A DNA stretch of 64,000 nucleotides from Pseudophaeomoniella oleicola (Eukaryota; Ascomycota; Eurotiomycetes; Phaeomoniellales; Phaeomoniellaceae): positions 124,001 to 188,000 of the forward strand of contig QWDQ01000015.1 of the NCBI GenBank assembly GCA_003868215.1, read 5' to 3'. This document shows positions 1 through 12,161 of this stretch, piece by piece; within the stretch, counting starts at the first letter, position 1; each line of letters starts with the position of its first letter. The notes below the pieces were generated by a model that was given only the letters and a program-made list of their open reading frames with translations, ran no database searches and had not been told where the DNA came from. A program made the translations under genes and the position numbers.

Positions 1-3000
1 AACACGCAGCAGGAGCCATGAGGTCGACCCTGAGCTGCAGAACCTCGTGTCATCTATAGCTAATCTCGACTTCTCGACCTTCGATACTCTACAAAACGCG
101 TTACTCGACACCGCCGTCCTCCAACGTCTTCGTCACACGCTAATCGACCACTCGGAACAGAAGCAGGTCAAAGATGCCTTCAGGAGATGCCATGGGTTCT
201 CGGCACTTGTGAACCTGCTCCATGGGCTTGCAACCTGCTACAGCCCGCAGCTGGGAAGGGATGACCGCAGAGCCTTTTTTGCGTACCTGAAAGAGACGTT
301 AGGCATATTGGGCGAGAGTTTGCGAGACCATTTGGGCAATAGAAGCTATATAAGCAGATATGGCGAAGAATGCGGTTGGACAAAGTATAGCGAAGAGTTG
401 CAGTCCATTAACGAACAGCTATTTCACACTGTCCACGGCGAACCGGATGTCGAACAATTTTACGGAGTGCTCTTGTGCACGGCTGTTGGGGAGGATTCGG
501 TGGCCGATGTCTTTACAGATCTAAGGAAAGGCGCTGCAAGAGACAAGACAAAAGCGTCGGAAGCGGCGCTATTACAACAGCGTCGACAGCTGGAAAAGGC
601 CATAGGAGACCAGATCGTGCTAGAGAACCCAGATGTGATCACTATGATGCTCCGTTTATGGGGGTCCTTTCGGCGTTCTGAAGCGGGCAAAAATGTGGCT
701 CAATCAAGCTTAGGGACAGCTATTCCTCAATGCCTCCTTATTCTCCTTCATGGCTCGCGGCAGAACAACGTGGCCCTACACACATCTGGCTCTCTCTCTT
801 TACTATTGCCTCTGCTGTTTGACGGAGATCTCAGCCCCTTAGAAAGACCGCTCTATCGAGAAGCAGCTCTCTATTTGTGCAAATATGGCTTAGGAAACCT
901 CGAAGATGGCGTGTTCATCTATTCAAGGGCCATTGATTCCCCGGATGTGGCAAACTTCCTGCTCGAGGCCCTTCGCCGGTCCCGCCAGCCTGCCAGTATT
1001 CAGTTCGATCTGACCCTCCAAGGTTTTGCCTCATGCGAGCTTCGCTCGCTGGGCCAGCAGTTCCCTCCGATGCATTCTGCTGGCTACACGCTCTCGATGT
1101 GGGTAAGGTTTGACAGCTTCGATCTTAACACGCACACCACTCTATTCGGCGCCTTTGATGCCAGCCAAACATGTTTTCTCCTCGCCTATATCGAGAAAGA
1201 TACCCATAATCTCATCCTACAGACGTCCATTAAAGGATCTAGGCCGAGTGTTCGATTTAGATCCTTCAAATTTGACGTCGACCGGTGGTATCACTTATGT
1301 GTGGTGCATCGTCGACCTCGAACCACGTCTTCCCCGAAAGCATCATTAATCGTCGACGGCGAGTTCTATGAGCAGCAGAAGTTGCGATACCCGGATCCTC
1401 CTCCTTCCATAGGACACAAAGACCCGCGAGTTCAGGCCTTCTTAGGCACACCCCAGGATTTGTCGACAGAAGCAAATGAACGTAAACACCCTGACTCCAA
1501 ATGGTCCGTTGCATCTACGACTCTCTTTGCCGAGGCCTTTAGTGATGATCTATGTTCCGTATTCTATCACCTGGGCCCTCGTTATCACGGCAATTTCCAA
1601 GATTGTCTTGGATCTTTTCAGACTTATAGTGCATCGGCCGCGCTGAATGTCCGAAACGAGAGCCTACATCCTGGCAAGGAGGAACATTCGGACATCGTCT
1701 CTGCGATCCGCAATAAGGCTAGCCTACTTATTCCTGAATCGTGCATTCTCCTAAATATCTCGCCTCTGGCAGTGCTTGACAATGAAGATCGAAATAACGT
1801 CGATGAATCCGAGCTTGTCAAATCTCTTTCGAGATCCGCTGCGAAGACTCTAAGGCATTATATTCGGTTAGGTGCCAATGCCGTGGCTGTAAACGGGGCG
1901 GTGCCTGCAATAAACGACGCGCTCACACATTCCCATGGTATAGGCGTACTCACTGGCAGTTACCTCGTATCGGTTCCTCAGGCATTGGATGATGCAGCAT
2001 GGAGGATCGGTGGTTGCACAGGTGTTGCACTAAGTATGGTCAATGCAGCCACCTCACCCGAGAGTCTACTTCAAGCGGTCAAGATAATGTTTGAGATGGT
2101 CCGAGACAATTGGAGAAACAGCGAAGCCATCGAAAAGGATAATGGATATGGCATTCTATCAGTAATACTGCGCTCCAAGCTGTTCAGCTTTTCTTCTGGC
2201 CCTCGGACAGGCCCTGCACTCTCTCTTGCTCCCGAAGCTCGATCTGGGCTCTTTCTCGGCCTTCTCAACAGTATCCTAGAATTTGTTGGGTACGACGAGC
2301 AACAACCCCAAAAGTCCCTTCTCAATAATCCTTTGGCCTATCGGACCCTGCTCGTTGATAACGACATTTGGCGGCAAGGAGATCTTGAGGTGCAAATGTT
2401 GTACTACAAGCAATTTGTGGTGTTCGCTTCTGAAAGTCAACATTCCAGGTTCAACGTGAAGCGGCTGGTACGTATGCGTATTGTTAAAAAATGGCTGGAG
2501 GCCCTGAAAGGACAGTCGGTCTCTGCCGACATTTTGCCCTCGTTCCTTGGAGCATTCAAAGCGTTATTGATGCAGAATCCGTCGACGGAGTTGCTGAGAG
2601 CGCTCGCCCTGTTTATTACATATGCATTGCACAAAGACATCAAGGGCAAAGGTCTCAGAGCTAAGCGGAGCACCAGGGGCAGTACGAGACCAAGGGGTGA
2701 TTCTCAATCATCATTTGCCGAAGTCCAGTCTGATGTCCTCACGAAACAACAACTCGGCATTGAGATGCTCAGACTTTATACTGGGATTCTCTGCAAGAAA
2801 GAGGATGTCAACATTGTCAAGAAGTTCGCCCGGACCGTGACAAACAAGTGGGTTTTGTATCTGATGTCCGAACCCGATCCCGAGGTTGTGGTTCTGGGCA
2901 CTCGTATCTTGGCTCGTTTACTCGTCGTACATGGCTCAAGTTACGTCAAGAAGTTTGCGGAGAGATCGGGGGGCTTCTGTATCATGCGATATCGCCTACG

Positions 3001-6000
3001 GCGATGGTGGCACTTACCAAGCTTATGGTCACTTTGTTTTGCAATATTGTTTGACCTAGACGTGGCACAGGTGGACTTTGACAGGGCATTTGATCTTTTT
3101 AGCTTCCTGGACGTCTTCGATTCCCAGGGTGGGGCTCGAATTACCAATGGAGGCATCTGGATGGTGATAATGGGGATGCTTCAGAGCGGAATCAAGGCTG
3201 TTGTCCTTGCTGATAAGGCTGACCGACAAGCTCCTCGCTTTGACAACTCATTGACAACTCCGGTCCCAACGTCACAGCATCGTTTGTCAATGTCGTCTAT
3301 CACATCATTTGATGCTTCATTGAAGCTTGGGAAAAATCAAGTGGAGACGCTTAATACGGTGATTAGGTTTCTCGCTGACATGCACAGTCGTTCCCCAACA
3401 TTTCGTGATTGGGCAGCGTCATCAGACTATGTTGAGAGCCTGCTATCCGTCTTGTTTCCTGTTGTCGTCGGCTCAGACACCGTCGGTGCAGATGTTGAGC
3501 TCAATGCCAGAGATTCAAAGCTCAGCTTCGACCCGACAGATATGATAGTGAGGCCGCTGCCTTCCGCACCTCCCATCGTGCGTACAGCTCATGTTGACCC
3601 TCCGCTCTCCCCACGAAGCGACGCCAACTTAAAAAGGGGGTCCTCCTTCATTCTAGTGACCTCCGAAGCTTCACGTCACCAGCCGTCTACATCAAGATTG
3701 CATCCCAGCATTACTCCGCTTTCGCCTGTTGGAAAGGCACCAAAACTTAACGACAGTAGCGCCATAGTCCAGAGCTTTCTCGAAATTATCGTATCTATTT
3801 TCGTCGATCAAATCCTGTGTCGAAAAGATTTTAGTGGCCTCGGCCTTTTCGCCAAGACACCGCCTGCTTTCGTCGAACATCAGACATACTTCGAATCCTG
3901 GGTATTGCGAAATACTCTCTCTGAGTTGAGCAATACTCTACTACTTGACCAAAAGTTGTTGTGGGAACCCAGAGTCCTGACTAACCTCGCGCGCTTTTTC
4001 ACTCATATAGGAGAAGCTCTGTATGAGGGCTGGTTTGTCGGTGGAGCTGATGCAGCTCTAGACTTTGCTGGATCTGTTTTGGAATATTTGCAGCGTCCAG
4101 ATATTTCAAAGATCAAGAGTGTAAGGCTCTGTAGTCGAGCTATTTCCGATATACGCACAGTGGTATTCAAGACGATCCTGCTCAGCCTTTCTCAGGTCGA
4201 CAATGCTGAACATCTTGCTTTTCTCAACAAACTTGCGTACTGGCAGACGGTACTACTAGCATCGGAAGATACATCTGCATCCCATCTACAATCGATTTGT
4301 TATCTTTTATACACAGGCCTCATTTCTACAGAGACTCCTGTTCGTGAGGCAGCCGCCAACTTGTGGCGAATTATACTAGTCCAGAAGCCCGAGCAAATGT
4401 CTTCGGTTCTCGATGCCACATCTGCAGAATACCAGGAGCTTACTTCAGGCTTCCAAAAACTTGTCGAGCTAGACAACGAGACTTTCTTGTACTGGATTGA
4501 TGAACACCGTGAGCAGCTCGATTCGTTGTTCTTTGGCAGCCTATCGCGGCGTTGGGACATGTATGTCTCCGAAGAGAACGCTGCGACTGAAAATAGCGCA
4601 AAGCAGAGACTCAATCGACGTCGCGAGAAACTAAAAGAATGGTACAAGGAAGAGAAAAAGATCGAAGACACTATCTCAAGACATGAGTCTAGTTTTGCTC
4701 TGTGGACTCTGAATATATTCACATCGGAAAATTTAAAGCATCAACGAAGTCTACAAGACCAACAAGACAACACCTCATTCGCCGTATCTAGCTTGATCAA
4801 AATTGCGCGAGATATCGAACGACCTAATGGGCTACTTGCAAAGTCACTCCACACGAAGTGGCGTTTAGATCAAACGGAAGGCCGGAATCGTATGAGGCTG
4901 CGCATTACCCCGGATACGGAAACGGCACAAGAGCAAGTTTATCAACCAAAACGCAAGGTTTCGGAATCAGCAAGCTTGAAATTGAAGACAACTATGTCTT
5001 CAGTTAATATCGGTGATCCAGTTAGCGCGACAACTCTGCAAGCGACCCCTCAGGAAGGGATCGGTAGCGAACCCTTCCCAGAACTGTCCAATACTGGTGA
5101 AGAACAGATAGATGCTGGCGATATGGACGAAAGCTTCGAGCTTATTGAAGAGCCCACGGTAGACGAAGAAGCATACGAGGATAAGAACCGGAAGGTCATG
5201 AGAAGTTTGCATCGTGGTGATCAAGTACAGCAGGTTGCCAATATTTCCCGTATCGTTGGACTCGAGGCCGTTGAAGGCTTACTTATACTCGGGAAAGACC
5301 ACATCTACTTGATCGACAACTTCTTCCAGAGGAGCGACGGAGAAATCGTAAATGTTTGGCAAGCTTCAGACGAGGAGCGGGACCAATATGTCAGAATGAT
5401 CGCTGGCCGCGAAGCTAGCACGAAGAGGCAAAGCACTTCACAAACCGACCACGAGACAAGGAGCTGGAAATGGGACGACGTTATAAGTGTATCCAAACGT
5501 CGGTTCCTCTTCCGGGACGTAGCCTTGGAAATATTCTTTTCCGACGGCCGCAGCTATTTGTTGACTGTAATGGGATCCAGTCTTCGTGATAACCTGCATG
5601 GACTGATTATCGCCAAATCTCCCCAATACACCGGTCCGTCATCAACCATCCGCAGCGAGGATGCCTGGCGCTACGAGACGCTCAGAAGTCCAGATGATCA
5701 ACCCCAATCAATTGGTTACAAATTTGCCAATGTTTTTAGTCAAGCGTCCTCGAATCCTGCAACACGGAAATGGATGAAAGGAGAGCTATCCAATTTCCAC
5801 TACCTGATGCTTATAAACACAATGGCGGGGCGCACTTTCAATGATCTCACACAGTATCCTGTCTTCCCCTGGGTTCTGGCCGACTATGAGAGTGAGGAAT
5901 TGGATCTGACCAATCCGAAGACATTTCGAGACCTCTCCAAGCCGATGGGCTGTCAAACTTCAGAGAGGGAAGCAGACTTCAGAGAGCGTTATAAGTCGTT

Positions 6001-7616
6001 CGCCGAAATGGGGGATGATAACGCTCCTCCCTTCCACTACGGTACTCATTATTCGTCTGCGATGATTGTCACTTCCTACCTTATCCGCCTTCAGCCATTC
6101 GTGAAGTCATATCTTTTGCTACAAGGGGGCTCTTTTGATCATGCTGATCGAATGTTCTACTCTGTCGCCAAAGCTTGGCATTCGGCATCGAAGACCAACA
6201 TGACGGATGTACGAGAACTCATCCCGGAGTTCTACTACCTACCAGAGTTCCTCGAAAACCTGAACAAATATGACTTCGGAGCCAGACAAGGCACAACCAA
6301 ATCTGTCGACGCCGTCGATCTTCCGCCTTGGGCGAAGGGTGACCCGAAGATATTCATCACTAAGCATCGAGAGGCGCTGGAAAGTCCCTATGTGAGCGAA
6401 AATCTGCACAAATGGATCGACCTAGTCTTCGGATTCAAGCAAAAAGGCGACGCTGCTGTCGATGCTGTAAACGTTTTCCATCATCTTTCATACCAGGGCG
6501 CCAAAGACCTGGACACCATCGAAGATCAGATGGAAAGGCTGGCCACGATCGGTATAATCCACAACTTCGGTCAGACTCCATTCCAAGTATTCCAAAAGTC
6601 CCATCCTGCTCGTGAGGAAGTCCACCATAGATACAAGCGCCTGGATTCTGCGGCAGAATCCCTCACCCGTGTTCCGTTTCCATTGCTTGATAGTGCAGAA
6701 CATGTAACGTCCCTGTCCTTCTCACACAAGCAAGAGCGCCTCCTATGCTCCGCGGGCTTCAGACTCAATATACCGCCAACCTTTGAACGGTATATGGATT
6801 GGGGATTCTTCGATGGAAGTGTGCGCTTCTACAACGCCGACAGTAAAAAGCTGATTGGCCATGCCGAGCACCTGCACATTGGCCAGCTTTCGGCCGCGAT
6901 TTTCGCCGATTCTCGCACTCTCATTACGTCTGGGACCGACTGTACTGTGTCAGTGTGGACACTTGTAGTCAGTGGAAAGAGCGTTGAACTTCTACCAAAA
7001 GCCTGCTTCTTGGGCCACCGAAAGCCGGTCACTCTATTTACTCTTTCGCGCTCTTTCGGTACTCTTCTTTCGGTGTCCACGGACGGTGAGATCATGATAT
7101 GGGATCTCAATCGCCTTGAGTTCGTCCGGAAGTTGGACCGGCTGGTTGGCGTGATGTGTGCGCGGATCAACGACGTGACTGGCAACATTGTACTCTGTCA
7201 AGGCTCGCGGATCCTGTTGTACACTCTTAACGGAGCACTCCTGCTTAGCCAGCAAACTGGCCCGCCAGATGATACGATCCTCTCGTGTGCCTTCTACGAG
7301 GGCGCTGGAAATGAATGGTTGGAGCGGGACATCCTACTCACCGGTCACCGAAGGGGAGTGGTCAAGATCTGGAGCAAGGTAGTCCGGGGCAGCCAGTTCG
7401 AATTGGAATCTATACGGCAACTTAATCACATTGACAATTCCCGTGAAGATGGAGCCAATGTCAACGCTGGCATCTCGTGCATATTGCCAATGCCTCAGAT
7501 GGTCTATACTGGAGATGAGGATGGCAAAGTGGTAAGTACATAACGCTCCCACCAGATGAACATCCTTACTGACGAGGCCAATTTAGTATGAGTGGGACTG
7601 CGTTCAGCGACACTGA
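1..7616 (+). CDS. BPH1: BEACH-domain protein (Bph1/LYST/neurobeachin family), 5' end outside window
   Basis: A giant scaffold protein of the BEACH family, which acts in vesicle and lysosome/vacuole trafficking. The frame is open from base 2, and position 47 is only a GTG, so the true start lies left of the window. Counting from base 47, a ConA-like lectin region lies near residues 320-520, a long armadillo-like helical stretch follows, then a PH-BEACH domain near 1715-1860, the BEACH domain near 1900-2185 (motifs NFHYLMLINTMAGRTFND and YPVFPWVLADY), and WD40 repeats to the end. A GTAAGT donor at 7532 and an acceptor at 7586, with branch site CTGAC at 7569-7573, remove a 55-bp intron. This adds a last exon of nine codons (YEWDCVQRH) ending at TGA 7614-7616; without splicing the frame stops at 7543. 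Family assignment is firm. The N-terminal exons cannot be seen. Confidence 0.93.
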
Positions 7617-8385
7617 GTTTGGGGCGAGAAGCACAGATCTGCGCCATAGATCATGGGTAACTTAGTATAGATCTTGCAACGTAGGCGGTCGGGTGCATTG
7701 TTTCGTGTCCAAAAGCGTCATTGGGGGTCGCCTTTTGGGCAGCACCCGAAGATTTCGTGAGAAAAGGCGACTTGCGTCTTCCATAGAAATTTATGATATA
7801 CGATCTTCCATCGATAGATGTCATTCGTAGTTGCTTTGTACAGTTCGCAAGGGTCACACACACATGGCAGTCCATGATTTGTCTCTGCCTACTACGGGAT
7901 CTTCCCGGTGAGACACGTCTTGGGTAGGAAATAGTTCATTGGGCAGCACCAGAAGATCGGTGTGATAGGAAGGCTGTCCGTCCGGGCCCATGAGTACAAT
8001 ACCGTAGTATGACTGGGCATGGGAAGAGATCATCAGCTCGGAGACATACTTACCATCATAAGTGTGCTATGTCGTCTTCAACATGTCGAGGAGTGATTTG
8101 TATTTGGGTGGTCTGGATTTAATAGGTGGTGGCTGGCGTAACTCACCCACGTATCATAATGATTGAATATGAGTACGGTAATTAACGGTAATAACGGTGA
8201 GCTGAGCGAGAAACCTGCGGAAAGGGGCGGTTGCCAGGCAACGGAAAGGTCGGGGTTGGTTTGTTGATACTGGGCGGCCTCTAGTGTAAACTAAGGACAG
8301 ATACGACGATCTGATTGGTGTCCAAACGTGTGCCCAGTGCGTTCACCCAGCCTCTTCAGAAATCCATTTCAGCACCACCTTCCAG
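7617..8385. other. Intergenic region between the BEACH gene and hex1
   Basis: No convincing gene. It holds the 3' end of the BEACH gene and probably the hex1 promoter. The only ATG in the last 220 bases is at 8169; it opens nine codons followed by a good GTGAGC donor at 8197 and is considered under hex1 as a possible remote first exon. Confidence 0.6.
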
Positions 8386-8449
8386 TCTCATTCTTCCCTT
8401 CTCTCTTCTCTTTCCTTTTCCTCTCATCCACTTCACATTCCTCACTCTT
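8386..8449 (+). promoter_or_regulatory. Pyrimidine-rich core promoter tract of hex1
   Basis: About 64 bases almost free of purine runs (TTCCCTTCTCTCTTCTCTTT and similar) lie just before the putative transcript. Such CT tracts commonly precede start sites of strongly expressed genes in filamentous ascomycetes, and hex1 is such a gene. The transcription start itself is inferred. Confidence 0.45.
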
Positions 8450-8676
8450 GTTTGAACAAAGCATTGTCCTCTGCTGCCCAACGATCCCCCAGCATTCCAA
8501 CAGATAACTCCATATCTACTAAGCGATCATTGGTGATCAGTGGTAGTAGCAACTTTCGCTGCTTCACTTCTCAGCTCCCTCCCTTAAGAAGACTGATCCC
8601 CTTAGTCTTCTCTCGTCTACCTTTCGATTTGTTAGCAATAGCAATTCGGAGGGCATTCGAGAGTAAGGCGACCTAG

Positions 8677-9294
8677 AAGCCAGGCAATCTGGACTTCGAC
8701 GCCCGCGTCCCCATTCCTATCAGTGTCTTCCCGTCAACTTATAGGAACGACGCTGCTCAAGAATCTACTACCGACTTTCAGGAAAAGGTAGAGGTAGACC
8801 TCAAGGCTTCGCGCGTCGGACGGGAAGATACTAGATACTCGAAAGAAAAGGTCGATATCTACGAATCACAACGTCCACGTCGTGAAGAGGACATTAAAAT
8901 CTACGAGGAACGTGAAACTCGCTATCCAGAAGTAGAACTCACCAGAGAACGGTAAGCAAACTCCTCATCTCTGGCAAATGAACTAGATGTCTGACGTCCC
9001 AATAGCTACCAGGCACCACCAGGCGTCTCTCGAGGCGCTGACGCATACCGAGACTCGGAAGTTGATATCGAAGTAGACCGTCGAAGGGTCTACCAGCACC
9101 AGCCACCACAAGTTTACGACCGTGTTCCTCACGAGAGTCAGATCGACATCACTGAGCGCGAATATCGTCGACGTGTCAACCCTGCATACGACATTGAAAT
9201 TGAGCGTCGTACAACCGTTCCTCGTGAAGAAGTAATAATTGAGAAAGACATCGAGACAACCGCGCCACTTCCAGCAAAACACAAAAGAGGCATG
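8677..9294 (+). other. hex1: In-frame, ATG-less N-terminal extension of HEX-1 (two exon parts)
   Basis: Upstream of the first usable ATG the hex1 frame stays open for 188 codons, once a canonical intron at 8952-9005 is removed (donor GTAAGC, acceptor CCCAATAG, phase preserved: CG|C). The frame runs from the stop at 8674-8676. It encodes a charged sequence with a periodic pattern, for example KVDIYESQ, SEVDIEVDRRR, QIDITEREYRRR and YDIEIERR, that leads directly into the conserved MGYYDDEGHYHSF. No ATG occurs in frame, nor in any frame of the exonic sequence from 8172 to 9294. It may be long 5' UTR with a coding-like past, a non-AUG start, or be joined to an ATG at 8169 through a 487-bp intron (8197-8683), which would keep frame. 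The last model would place the pyrimidine tract inside an intron. Confidence 0.55.
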
Positions 9295-9918
9295 GGCTAT
9301 TACGACGACGAGGGCCACTATCACTCTTTTCGTCGCGGATTGGAGCGTGCAGCTGACCGTGTTTTCCACCCATTCCACCCCCACGGAACTGAGGAAATCA
9401 TCATGAAAGAAGAAGGCGCCCCCCGCGTGCGTGAAACCGTTCGCTACGTTGAACCTCGCGGTGGTATCCCCCCGGACACCATTTCGATCCCATGTCATTT
9501 CATCCGCATTGGTGATCTACTCATCCTTCAAGGGCGTCCATGCCAAGTGATCCGTATCAGTACCTCTCCGCAGACAGGCCAACATCGCTACCTCGGTGTC
9601 GACCTGTTCACCCGTCAATTGCATGAAGAGAGCTCATTCATCAGCAAGCCTGCTCCATCGGTGGTTGTGCAGAGCATGCTTGGTCCTGTCTACAAGCAAT
9701 ACCGCATTCTCGACATCACCGACGATGGCCGCCTTACTGCGATGACCGAGACTGGTGACGTCAAGTCAGAGCTCTCTGTCATTGAGCAAGGTAGTCTTTT
9801 TAGCAAGATTCAACGTGCCTTCTCGGACGGCAGGGGTAGCGTCCGAGCTTTGGTTATCAATGATGGTGGTTACGAACTCGTTGTTGACTACAAGGTCGTC
9901 CACGGCTCCAGACTGTAG
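9295..9918 (+). CDS. hex1: Woronin body major protein HEX-1 (eIF5A-like fold)
   Basis: HEX-1 self-assembles into the crystalline core of Woronin bodies, peroxisome-derived organelles that plug septal pores after injury. From ATG 9295 the product is 207 residues. It begins MGYYDDEGHYHSF, the typical N-terminus of the short form, followed by a variable linker, and then the eIF5A-like two-domain core from about residue 62 (IPCHFIRIGDLLILQGRPCQ, QHRYLGVDLFT, AMTETGDVK). It ends VVHGSRL, where SRL is a peroxisomal PTS1 signal. The short form starts at the first ATG in the transcript, but the frame continues upstream without a stop and appears to encode an extension, as long or alternatively spliced forms do in some relatives. 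The gene stands alone, transcribed away from the BEACH gene. Confidence 0.95.
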   Translation, partial: GYYDDEGHYHSFRRGLERAADRVFHPFHPHGTEEIIMKEEGAPRVRETVRYVEPRGGIPPDTISIPCHFIRIGDLLILQGRPCQVIRISTSPQTGQHRYLGVDLFTRQLHEESSFISKPAPSVVVQSMLGPVYKQYRILDITDDGRLTAMTETGDVKSELSVIEQGSLFSKIQRAFSDGRGSVRALVINDGGYELVVDYKVVHGSRL

Positions 9919-10550
9919 ATGAAATCGCTCACTGTTTTCTTTTACGGCCTTGACGTTACAGACGATGAGACTGGAAACCTTTTCGCCATGGATCACGAGG
10001 AGCAACTGCTTTTTTGAGTATTCGCTAGGATATGAAAGGTCACAGGCGTCTGAAATTGAGCTTTGAACCATTTTTCTGCCATTACCCTTCTCTGCATTGG
10101 GAAGAGGCGACGTTGGAAGAACGGGGATAAAAAGGGAAGGGATATGGGATATCAGGCGAGATAGTAAGCGGGTCATAGTAGTTGGTCCGGGAAATCCTTT
10201 CTTTGTAACTACATAATTTGCCAATTGCCCACTCTCACACATAACATACACGAATCATCATGTGCCAATCAACCTCGAGTCTCTTGTGTCTTCGGATGAG
10301 CCTGTCAGACATTTATCAATACGGTGACTCTGGATATGTTCTTTTTCCTGCTCTTGGTATAAGTATGTGCATGCATGAATATAGACTTATACCAGGGTCG
10401 AACGTACGTAGGTAAACAAAAACAGGGAGATCCTTTTTATGTTCAAGACAGTAATTAGATCTTAAAAGTATGTAGGGTATGTACATGTGTCTTTATATGT
10501 TTATGTTTATATGTACAGAAGATGAAAACGAAGAGCTATCTATATACCTC

Positions 10551-10568
10551 TATATATATATATATATA
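10551..10568. repeat. (TA)n microsatellite
   Basis: Nine TA units followed by a short CATACACAC run, in the 3' flank of hex1. Confidence 0.9.
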
Positions 10569-10687
10569 CATACACACACCCTTTTGTTTTTCCGAGAGCA
10601 AACTTACTTGCTCGTTCGATTGAAGATATGACACAGGGTTGCCTGCCGTCCCATCGCCATCATTAAGTCAACTAATTGGTTGATTTG

Positions 10688-10706
10688 TTGGTTGGTTGGT
10701 TGGTTG
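10688..10706. repeat. (TTGG)n microsatellite
   Basis: Nearly five uninterrupted TTGG units in non-coding sequence. Confidence 0.9.
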
Positions 10707-11444
10707 ATTAGATCGAGATGATCCGGTAAATGAGCGAGCCAGAGAGCGGGATTCGAGGTTACCTACCAACAAGGCGAAATTTCGAGAAAGGGTATGTATG
10801 AGAGGGGGGGAGGTTGGTATATGATACAGCGTTTGTTGGTACAGTGATCGTGTCTTCGTTGTCGGATTGGAGGTTGCGGGATCTGGTAGCTACCTGTCGG
10901 TTTTTCTTTTTGGTTTTTCTTTTTTGAGATGAGATGTTAATCTTTCTTCCGAGTGCCGGTCATTGGTCTTGTGGTCGGGTCTGTCTGCAAGTCGGGATTC
11001 TTGGAGATGGGAGAGACCTTATCAGAGTTTAGGAAAGTCCTGGTGAGAGTAGGTAGGACAGTTGGATGCATCACAACGCCAGCAGCACTGCTTTGACCTG
11101 ATATGCTCTACGATTGAGCATTTTGGGGCCAGATCAAGTCCGGCGGTCGGATATATGGTCGTCTGCCGTGATCCTCCGTAAAATGATCATATGATGAGAC
11201 GATGGCTTGGGCGCTGTGTATCCTGAAGATGTGACCAAAGACCATTCGAACATCCAACACCGTGAAGGACCCAAAGGCATGTCATCTCATAGGGAAGTGA
11301 AGTACCCCGATGCCTGTAGGCACGGATGCTTGCGGGTCTCTCGCCGGCGTACAGGAGCGGCAGGCTTCGTGGAAGTCGTCGCCTTCGGTTTGGAATCTAC
11401 AACCTCACCAGTATCGTCATGCACCAAGGACCTCGAGATAGGAA

Positions 11445-11957
11445 TTATAATCCTCTGGTTTTCTCGGGATCCATCTGATTTTCGGGCTCCAATCCACTTC
11501 TTTCTTTGACAGACTGGTACACAGGCTTCCCACCGTACAGTTGACCACCACTACCCGAACCACTCTTTTTCACGTCTCCTACGTTCGCATTCTCACCACC
11601 TCCTTCTAGTTCCAGAGAACTTGTGATCGGCATGTTCCCTCTAAAACGTTTGCGCATGTCGACCATGCCTCGCTTACATTGCGCAAGACTCTTCGACAGC
11701 TGTTGACATTGTAAAGGTAAGGTATCGAGTAAAGGAGGTTTCAGGCAATCGACAGGCTGGTGACGATCAATCATGATACAGTCAGATTCTTGAAGACATG
11801 CGGCCAGAGCGGCTCCTGCGAAGTGATTGGGTCAGTATCATCATGCTTTATATTGATCGAGGCGTCGAGTGCAAGCTCTTGACCCCAAAAGAACGTTCGT
11901 GACAGTGATGTGGCTGACGAGGGAGGGCTTACGGATATCCTTGCAAGACGATGGCAT
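11445..11957 (-). CDS. PET191: Cytochrome c oxidase assembly protein PET191 / COA5
   Basis: A small twin-CX9C protein of the mitochondrial intermembrane space or inner membrane that is needed to assemble cytochrome c oxidase. The ATG is at 11957. A 25-base first exon (MPSSCKDI) ends at 11933 with a GTAAGC donor; the acceptor TTCGCAG gives exon 2 at 11815-11445. The product has 131 residues. Cysteines C5/C15 and C45/C55 form the two CX9C pairs, with further cysteines at 21 and 32. Family motifs are QESDCIM, DCLKPPLLDTLPLQC, CKRGMVDMRKRFRGN and LYGGKPVYQ. The C-terminal 20 residues (SVKERSGLEPENQ and on) extend past the usual end. The short first exon is essential because it supplies the first cysteine. 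Confidence 0.94.
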
Positions 11958-12161
11958 GGTGAACGTGAATCACACCTTTGCAACAAACCGAAAGATGAAG
12001 CAGACTTATTGGTAGAGGGCGAGCAGCATTGAAGCTGTAGATAATTTTGGTAATCGTTTCCCATTCTAGCCGAGGTCTTGGCAATCTCTATATATTCGCG
12101 GGAATAAATAATAAAACTACTACAATTAACACTTGCAATTGATACTTGCAAGCCACTCCAC

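Larger units (their letters stand above)
9919..11444. other. Intergenic region 3' of hex1 and 3' of PET191
   Basis: Convergent intergenic space of about 1.5 kb. It holds two simple repeats (listed separately) and no gene that I can support. A 100-codon frame at 11207-11509 starts with GTG, lacks recognisable features and runs into the end of PET191 on the other strand. Confidence 0.6.

Noticed and set aside
47-49. GTG taken as the start of the BEACH gene
   Set aside because: The frame is open to the left edge of the window and family members are longer, so this is only an edge effect.
4300-4722. 140-codon frame antisense to the BEACH gene, and similar long antisense frames in the SQT1, PhyH and acinus-like genes
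   Set aside because: Shadows of strongly coding or GC-rich third positions on the opposite strand.
11207-11509. 100-codon plus-strand frame
   Set aside because: Starts with GTG, has no recognisable domain and overlaps the 3' end of PET191.
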